A program made the position numbers and the translations under genes. A DNA stretch of 6,686 bases, from contig JANXUW010000555.1 of NCBI GenBank assembly GCA_025351985.1, positions 1-6,686 of the forward strand. Reading direction: 5' to 3'. Source of the stretch: Pseudolysobacter sp. (lineage in GTDB: Bacteria; Pseudomonadota; Gammaproteobacteria; Xanthomonadales; Rhodanobacteraceae). Below the pieces are notes generated by a model. That model worked only from the letters and a program-made list of their open reading frames with translations. It was not told the DNA's origin and did not search any database. Below, piece by piece: positions 1 through 4,272 of this stretch (within the stretch, counting starts at the first letter, position 1; each line of letters starts with the position of its first letter).

Positions 1-731
1 ATGATCGCCAGCGCGACGATAAACGTGGACTGGAACCAGTCTTCGTCATTGCCCTTGTCGAGCAAAATCTGCAACGCGCCAACGCCGATGATCAGCGTGA
101 TCAGGCCGACGTAATCCATCTTCGGTCGTTCGAGGAAAACCGGGCGCTCGCGCATCTGGCTGGCGACCACGCTGCAGGCAAAAATGCCGATCGGCACGTT
201 GATGAAAAAGATCCACGGCCAATTGTAATTATCGGTGATCCAGCCCCCGAGAATCGGACCGGCAATCGGCGCGACCACGGTCACCATCGCTAGCAGCGCC
301 AGCGCCTGACCGCGTTTCGCGGCGGGATAAATCGAGATCAGCAGACTCTGCGTGATCGGATACATCGGCCCGGCGACCGCGCCCTGGATGACACGGAACA
401 GAATCAGCATGCCCATGCTCTGTGCGATACCGCACAGGAACGATGCCAGCGTGAACAGCAGGGTCGCCCAGATGAACAGGCGCACTTCGCCGACTCTTCG
501 TGTCAGCCAGCCGGTCAGCGGCAACGCAATCGCATTGCTGACCGCGAAGGAGGTGATGACCCACGTGCTTTGATCCGCGCTCACGCCGAGGTTGCCGGCG
601 ATCGTCGGCAACGACACGTTGGCGATGGTGGTGTCGAGCACCTGCATGAACGTGGCGAGCGACAGGCCGAGCGTTGCGAGCGCGAGATTGGGTGGACGAA
701 ACGGAGGTGCGCTTGGTGCCGGAGCGCTCAT
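1..731 (-). CDS. emrB: EmrB-type DHA2 family MFS multidrug efflux transporter (3' end outside window)
   Basis: Inner-membrane proton-driven drug exporter of the DHA2 (14 transmembrane helix) branch of the major facilitator superfamily, the pump of the tripartite system whose adaptor and channel are encoded just upstream. 243 codons are present; the family is about 500 residues, so roughly the N-terminal half is seen, with about seven helices and the start of an eighth. Helix 1 carries the DHA2 signature LDTTIANVSLPTIAGNLG at residues 32-49, including Asp33. The loop 2-3 motif A GWLTRRVGEVRLF is at 74-86, the helix 4 arginine is Arg113 in FRVIQG, and antiporter motif C APIAGPILGGW is at 154-164. 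WIFFINVPIG at 173-182 is also typical of EmrB. The ATG at 731 is chosen because an in-frame TAA lies 27 bases upstream and an AAGGA lies 9 bases before the ATG. It is the last visible gene of the emr operon, 148 bases after emrA. Family assignment is very sure; exact substrates cannot be read from sequence. Confidence 0.95.
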   Translation of the reverse strand, partial: MSAPAPSAPPFRPPNLALATLGLSLATFMQVLDTTIANVSLPTIAGNLGVSADQSTWVITSFAVSNAIALPLTGWLTRRVGEVRLFIWATLLFTLASFLCGIAQSMGMLILFRVIQGAVAGPMYPITQSLLISIYPAAKRGQALALLAMVTVVAPIAGPILGGWITDNYNWPWIFFINVPIGIFACSVVASQMRERPVFLERPKMDYVGLITLIIGVGALQILLDKGNDEDWFQSTFIVALAI

Positions 732-740
732 GGCCTGGAA

Positions 741-745
741 TCCTT
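741..745 (-). promoter_or_regulatory. Shine-Dalgarno sequence of emrB
   Basis: On the minus strand AAGGA lies 9 bases before the ATG at 731. It is the clearest ribosome binding site in the operon and supports the emrB start. It suggests emrB is translated independently of emrA, whose stop is too far away for coupling. Confidence 0.6.
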
Positions 746-780
746 GAACCGATTTTTACGTTGCGATGACGTTGGCCGCT

Positions 781-812
781 GCCGGCATCGCTCGAATCGA
801 GTCGACGCCGGC
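781..812 (-). repeat. Interrupted GC-rich inverted repeat in the emrA-emrB gap
   Basis: The outer arms are GCCGGC at 781-786 and 807-812. Nested inside is CTCGAATCGAG at 791-801, which folds as a 4-bp stem with a 3-base loop. The two stems are separated by a 4/5-base internal loop. As RNA on the minus strand it would fold as a two-part hairpin about 35 bases before the emrB Shine-Dalgarno. No T-tract follows, so it does not look like an intrinsic terminator; an mRNA processing or stabilising structure is possible. Confidence 0.4.
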
Positions 813-879
813 GCGGCATATCCGGATTTCTCAGCGACGGACAAAATCGTGCTCATCGCGGCAAACAGGGCAGTCGCGA

Positions 880-2112
880 TCAGCGTTTGCTGCGTTGGTG
901 CGAGGTGTTGCCGCTGGCATCGCCGCCAGCGACCTGCGCCATGTTCTCGCGGATGATGCGATCGACGAGGGCGTCGCCTTCGCTGAGCTGCTGTTTGTAG
1001 ATGTCCGTCGAGAACACCGGCTCGGTACGCGCCTGCTGCGACAGCACCTGGCCGGATTGATCGTGCAGATCCACTTCCGCTGCCATCGACAAACCGACGC
1101 GCAGGGGATGTTGCTGAAGTTCTTTCGGATCGATCGTGATGCGTACCGAAACACGCTGCACGATCTTGATCCAGTTGCCGGTGGCATTCTGCGCCGGCAG
1201 CAGCGAGAACGCGCTGCCGGTGCCTACACCGAGGCCGGAAATGCGACCGTTGTATTCGACGTCGCTGCCATACAGATCCGAACGCAGCTTGACCTTCTGG
1301 CCGAGGCGCATGTGTTGCAGTTGCGTCTCCTTGAAGTTCGCCGCGACCCAGGCCTGGCCGAGCGGCACCACCGCCATCAGCGGCGTGCCGGCCTGCACGC
1401 GCTGACCAACCTGCGCCGAACGTTTCGCGACATAACCCGTGACCGGCGCAACCAAGGTCGTGCGCACGGTGGCGAGATAGGCCTGGCGCAACGCCGCGCT
1501 TGCCGACAAGACTTCGGGGTGCGAGGCGATCGCGGTGTCGTCGACCAGCGCCTTCGAAGTTTCGAGTTGCTGTTTCGATCCGGCCATCGCGCTTTCCGCT
1601 GCGGCCAACGCTTCGCGCGCATGCGCCAGCTCTTCGTTTGAGATTGCGCCGCTCGTTGCCAGATTCTTGCGGCGCTGGTAATCGGCGCGCGCCTTGTCCA
1701 GCGACACTTGTTTGGCGTTGAGATCGGCTTCGAGACTGCTGACGTTGCTGAACAAGCCGCGCACCTGACGCACCGCGCGCGCGAGATTGGCTTCGGCTTG
1801 CGACAGCGCCACGCGTGCATCGCTCGGATCGAATTCAATCAAGGTCTGGCCGGCCTGTGCGAGATCGTTGTCGTCGGCGCCGATGCTGATGACGGTGCCC
1901 GCCACCAGCGGCGTGATCTGCACGACGTTGCCGTCGATGTAGGCGTCTTCGGTTTTTTCGTACCAGCGTGCGACCACGAAATACCACGCTGTCAGCACGA
2001 TCGCGGCGATTACGCAGACGGCGGCGAGGCCGCGCAGCATCCAGCGCCGTTTGCTGGCATTTTTCGGCGTCGCAGTATTGGCAGAACCGGGATTGGAAGT
2101 TTCGTTGCTCAT
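880..2112 (-). CDS. emrA: EmrA-type HlyD family periplasmic adaptor (membrane fusion protein)
   Basis: Periplasmic adaptor that joins the EmrB-type pump to the outer-membrane channel. The protein is 410 residues, about the usual length for EmrA. It has a cytoplasmic tail ending in KRRW (21-24) and one membrane anchor at about 26-47. The signature TEDAYIDGN is at 54-62 and the first lipoyl half at about 63-97. A long alpha-helical hairpin spans about 98-215 and is rich in Ala, Gln and Leu. The second lipoyl half (VAPVTGYVAKRSAQVGQ, 221-237) is followed by the beta-barrel. FSLLPAQNATGNWIKIVQR at 302-320 is highly typical of EmrA. The ATG at 2112 is chosen because the frame upstream of it only overlaps the channel gene, the protein from this Met has the normal EmrA N-terminus, and GAGG lies 6 bases before it. 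It starts 8 bases after the channel gene's stop, implying translational coupling. The C-terminal tail after about residue 393 is polar and probably disordered. Confidence 0.95.
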   Translation of the reverse strand: MSNETSNPGSANTATPKNASKRRWMLRGLAAVCVIAAIVLTAWYFVVARWYEKTEDAYIDGNVVQITPLVAGTVISIGADDNDLAQAGQTLIEFDPSDARVALSQAEANLARAVRQVRGLFSNVSSLEADLNAKQVSLDKARADYQRRKNLATSGAISNEELAHAREALAAAESAMAGSKQQLETSKALVDDTAIASHPEVLSASAALRQAYLATVRTTLVAPVTGYVAKRSAQVGQRVQAGTPLMAVVPLGQAWVAANFKETQLQHMRLGQKVKLRSDLYGSDVEYNGRISGLGVGTGSAFSLLPAQNATGNWIKIVQRVSVRITIDPKELQQHPLRVGLSMAAEVDLHDQSGQVLSQQARTEPVFSTDIYKQQLSEGDALVDRIIRENMAQVAGGDASGNTSHQRSKR

Positions 2113-2118
2113 GGGATG

Positions 2119-2122
2119 CCTC
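2119..2122 (-). promoter_or_regulatory. Shine-Dalgarno sequence of emrA, overlapping the upstream stop codon
   Basis: GAGG on the minus strand lies 6 bases before the emrA ATG and shares bases with the TGA that ends the channel gene (2121-2123). Ribosomes finishing the channel are therefore placed directly on the emrA start, which fits coupled synthesis of channel and adaptor. Confidence 0.5.
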
Positions 2123-3590
2123 AGGAAATCGGGGGTGTAATGCTGTTTGCCGGAATCGGTGCCGGGGTGGCTTCGCTGTCGTTGAATCCGCCACCCAGCG
2201 CTTCGATCAATTGCACGGAAATGTCGATCTGCTGGCGTTGCAGATCGGCCAGGCCCTGCTCGGCGACCAGCAACGCCTGGCGTACGCTGAGCGCTTCGAG
2301 ATAACTGCCGACGCCATTCTTGTAGCGCAGCATCGCCAGATCCCACGCCGCTTTGGCGCTGTCATAGGCGCGTTGTTCGGCGGCGAGTTGCTGGTCGAAC
2401 GAATGCAGCTGAGTCAGGCGACTGGCGATCTCGTTGAGCGCGCCGACCAGAATTTTGTTGTACTGCGCGACCGCGAGATCGTATTCGGCATCCTTGTTGT
2501 CGAGGTTTGCGCGCAAGCGACCGCCATCAAAAATCGGTAGCGAGATCGCCGGCGCGAGTTCGCCAAAACGGCTGCCCGCGCTGAGAAATTTGCCGATATC
2601 CATCGACGCCAGTCCGGCGGCGATGCTCAAGTTCAGGTTCGGATAAAACTGCGTCTGCGCGACCTTGATATCGTGCGTCGCGGCCTCGACGCGCCAACGC
2701 GCCGCGACCACGTCCGGACGACGGCCGAGCAGTTCGGCGGGCAGGGTGCTCGGCAACGCGACCGCTTCAGGCTTTAGCGCTTGCGGACGCGCGATGCTTA
2801 GTCCGCGATCCGGGCCTTGACCGAGCAAACCGGCCAGTGTCACCTGACTCATCGCGATGCCGAGTTCGGCTTCGGCGAAGCGCTCGTCGGCACTCGCGAG
2901 ATAACTTTCGGTCTGGCGCAACTGCAGTTGATTGTCGATACCGGCATTTACGCGCTGACGCGTGAGATCGAGCAAGGTATTGGTGCGATCGATTTCTGCC
3001 TGCGCCAGATCCTTGCTGATGAACGCGTAACCCAACTGCGAATAGGCCCGTGCGACATTCGCCGACAAGGTCAGCCGCGCGGCCTGCGCATCGACATCGG
3101 CGGCACGCGCCTGACCGAGGGCCGCCTCCCACGCGGCACGTTTGCCGCCCCACAGGTCGAAGCTGTAGCTGAAACTTAGTATCGCTTGATCGACCGTGGC
3201 GTAATGTCCGCCGAACGGCTCCGGGATCACTGTCTGCGGAATGCGCACGCCGGTGGTGCCCGCGCTGGCCTTGACCGTCGGCTTGCGCAGCGCATCGGTG
3301 GCTTGAACCTGTGCTAGCGCCTGGCGCACGCGCGCATCGGCGATGGCGAGATCGGGATTGCCTTGCAGCGCTTCGGCAATCAGGCCATCGAGCGCGGAAT
3401 CGCCGAGATCCTGCCACCAGTCGTGGCGCGGCCAAGTGGCGGTCGAGACTTTCAGCGCAGCGAAGGATTTGCTTGCGGCAAGGCTGTTGCTGTCGCGCGG
3501 CTGACCGTGCGTGGCAAGGCCTTCCATGCTGGCGCAACCGGCCACCGAAAGTGCAATGGCGAGTGAGGAAAGAGCAGATTTCAGATGCAT
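2121..3590 (-). CDS. emrC: NodT/OprM-type outer-membrane efflux lipoprotein (EmrC-like channel)
   Basis: Outer-membrane factor of the TolC superfamily, NodT lipoprotein branch, forming the exit duct of the pump. The protein is 489 residues, normal for the family. The N-terminus has Lys4, a hydrophobic stretch (5-15) and the lipobox VAGC (16-19), so processing and lipidation at Cys19 is predicted. Position +2 is Ala rather than Asp, consistent with sorting to the outer membrane. Family hallmarks are YSFDLWG (142-148), LPAELLGRRPDVVAARWRVE (283-302), FYPNLNLS (315-322), LPIFDGGRLRANL (351-363) and the C-terminal IEALGGGF (462-469). The two OEP repeat halves cover about 65-260 and 285-466. The ATG at 3590 lies inside the end of the regulator gene (10-base overlap) and has no recognisable Shine-Dalgarno, so translation probably depends on ribosomes arriving from the regulator. 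The symbol follows the emrCAB operon of Stenotrophomonas, based on gene order and not on a search. Confidence 0.92.
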   Translation of the reverse strand: MHLKSALSSLAIALSVAGCASMEGLATHGQPRDSNSLAASKSFAALKVSTATWPRHDWWQDLGDSALDGLIAEALQGNPDLAIADARVRQALAQVQATDALRKPTVKASAGTTGVRIPQTVIPEPFGGHYATVDQAILSFSYSFDLWGGKRAAWEAALGQARAADVDAQAARLTLSANVARAYSQLGYAFISKDLAQAEIDRTNTLLDLTRQRVNAGIDNQLQLRQTESYLASADERFAEAELGIAMSQVTLAGLLGQGPDRGLSIARPQALKPEAVALPSTLPAELLGRRPDVVAARWRVEAATHDIKVAQTQFYPNLNLSIAAGLASMDIGKFLSAGSRFGELAPAISLPIFDGGRLRANLDNKDAEYDLAVAQYNKILVGALNEIASRLTQLHSFDQQLAAEQRAYDSAKAAWDLAMLRYKNGVGSYLEALSVRQALLVAEQGLADLQRQQIDISVQLIEALGGGFNDSEATPAPIPANSITPPIS

Positions 3591-4093
3591 GGGGGCGTCA
3601 AATAGTAGCGGGGACTATCGTTTTCTTGCTGCAATGTGGCTTGAATCTGTTTCAATACGCTGGTTAATTTTTCACGGTCAGCCGTGCCAATTCCGTGCAA
3701 GGCCACCTCCATCACGGTGGTCGCCGATTTGTTCATGCGCAGCCACACGTCGCGCCCGGCTTCGGTAATTTCGATCTGCAGCGCGCGCCGATCCTGCGCG
3801 TGCGGCAAGCGGCGCAGATAACCTTTCTCGGTCAGTCGATCGAGCAAGCGCGTCATCGCGCCAGCGTCGTGACTGATCGAGCGCGCCAGTTCGGTCGCGG
3901 TCATCGGCACTTCGGTCGAAAGTTTTTTCATCACCAGATACTGCGTGAAATTGAGTTCGCTGCCTTGTTTGGCAAACTCGCGTTCGAGCCGATTCAACAA
4001 CGCGCTGCGCACGTTGCCGATGAGTTGGCCAAAGCTTTCTTCACGCGCTGCGGTGTTTTGGCGACTCTTGTTGCTGGCATCGTTGGCTGACAT
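3581..4093 (-). CDS. emrR: MarR family transcriptional regulator of the efflux operon (EmrR-like)
   Basis: 170-residue winged-helix repressor of the MarR family, which binds DNA as a dimer and is released by small, often phenolic or lipophilic, ligands. Helices of the dimerisation region lie at about 18-45 and 115-155. The DNA-binding part comprises the turn MTATELARSI (64-73), the recognition helix around HDAGAMTRLLDRLTEKG (75-91) and the wing with the conserved Asp-Arg-Arg at 101-103, followed by IEITEAG (107-113). The ATG at 4093 is preceded by no Shine-Dalgarno, and the next in-frame start-type codon (GTG, residue 28) would cut into the first helix, so 4093 is retained. The C-terminal tail ending TPPCI is encoded partly in the 10-base overlap with the channel gene. 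As the first gene of the operon, next to a candidate operator, it probably represses itself and the pump, as EmrR does in E. coli and Stenotrophomonas. The ligand is unknown. Confidence 0.92.
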   Translation of the reverse strand: MSANDASNKSRQNTAAREESFGQLIGNVRSALLNRLEREFAKQGSELNFTQYLVMKKLSTEVPMTATELARSISHDAGAMTRLLDRLTEKGYLRRLPHAQDRRALQIEITEAGRDVWLRMNKSATTVMEVALHGIGTADREKLTSVLKQIQATLQQENDSPRYYLTPPCI

Positions 4094-4100
4094 GGCGCAT

Positions 4101-4130
4101 ATACTGTACTCGCTGGTATATACTTGTCAA
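4101..4130 (-). promoter_or_regulatory. Candidate sigma-70 promoter of the emr operon
   Basis: On the minus strand a perfect -35 hexamer TTGACA lies at 4130-4125. With an 18-base spacer the -10 position is CAGTAT at 4106-4101, which matches TATAAT at only three of six positions. The surrounding DNA is AT-rich compared with the coding sequence. If this is right, transcription would begin close to the emrR ATG at 4093. The -35 is convincing but the -10 is weak; the promoter could use another nearby AT-rich hexamer. Confidence 0.45.
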
Positions 4131-4153
4131 GGCAAATATAGTTTTGGCAAGTA
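4121..4153. promoter_or_regulatory. Inverted repeat, candidate EmrR operator
   Basis: Arms TACTTGTCAA (4121-4130) and TTGGCAAGTA (4144-4153) are inverted repeats matching at 9 of 10 positions, with a 13-base AT-rich spacer. The half-site centres are 23 bases apart, about two helical turns. The left arm includes the palindrome CTTGTCAAG (4123-4131) and covers the -35 element, the expected layout for repression by a MarR dimer. That EmrR binds here is inference from position and symmetry. Confidence 0.5.
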
Positions 4154-4272
4154 AAAAAATATAACGCGAATTTGTTTATGCCACGCGATGGATTCTCCAA
4201 CACGGAAACAGCGCACAGGAATTGCGAGTTGGTAATTTCCATCGCTGCGATTCACGTCCCGGCGCGGTCGGA

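Larger units (their letters stand above)
732..879. other. 148-base non-coding gap between emrA and emrB
   Basis: Between the emrA stop and the emrB start no reading frame of useful length with a start codon is seen on the minus strand. The longest plus-strand frames crossing it are antisense to emrA. The gap contains a GC-rich hairpin (781-812) and the emrB Shine-Dalgarno. A possible promoter for emrB (TTGTCC at 839-844 with TATGCC at 815-820, 18-base spacer) is too weak to call. Related emrA-emrB pairs are usually tightly packed, so the length is notable. Confidence 0.6.
4094..4272. other. 179-base intergenic region between pbpC and emrR
   Basis: It holds the emr promoter and operator candidates in its emrR-proximal half. 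The pbpC-proximal half (about 4180-4272) has ordinary base composition. It includes a long-loop inverted repeat, GCGATGG (4185-4191) with CCATCGC (4239-4245), of doubtful meaning. A seven-T tract on the minus strand (4159-4153) follows a weak 4-bp CGCG stem (4184-4187 with 4165-4168), which is a poor terminator at best. Read-through from pbpC into the emr operon therefore cannot be excluded. Confidence 0.6.

Noticed and set aside
766..1641. Long plus-strand open frame of 291 codons opposite emrA
   Set aside because: It is antisense to a clearly recognisable EmrA protein, has an Arg/His-rich low-plausibility product and no domain; it is a by-product of GC-rich codon usage.
2113..2346. Extension of emrA upstream of the ATG at 2112
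   Set aside because: The extra 78 residues overlap the conserved C-terminal part of the channel gene and do not resemble an EmrA N-terminus; the ATG at 2112 has a Shine-Dalgarno and the normal N-terminal layout.
1968..2540. Plus-strand open frame spanning the emrA-emrC junction
   Set aside because: It lies opposite two solid genes, and its Arg-rich product shows no recognisable family.
3703..3720. Small hairpin CCACC / GGTGG inside emrR
   Set aside because: Short stem within conserved coding sequence; explained by codon choice.
4153..4187. Possible intrinsic terminator after pbpC (CGCG stem followed by a T7 tract)
   Set aside because: The stem is only 4 bp with a 15-base loop, and the T-tract starts several bases after it; too weak to call.
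3994..4242. Minus-strand 82-codon frame starting in the pbpC-emrR intergenic region
   Set aside because: It runs across the promoter and operator candidates and into emrR in another frame, has no Shine-Dalgarno and resembles nothing; treated as chance.
4185..4245. Inverted repeat GCGATGG / CCATCGC as a regulatory hairpin
   Set aside because: The loop is 47 bases and there is no T-tract or nearby start codon; a 7-bp match at this distance can easily occur by chance.
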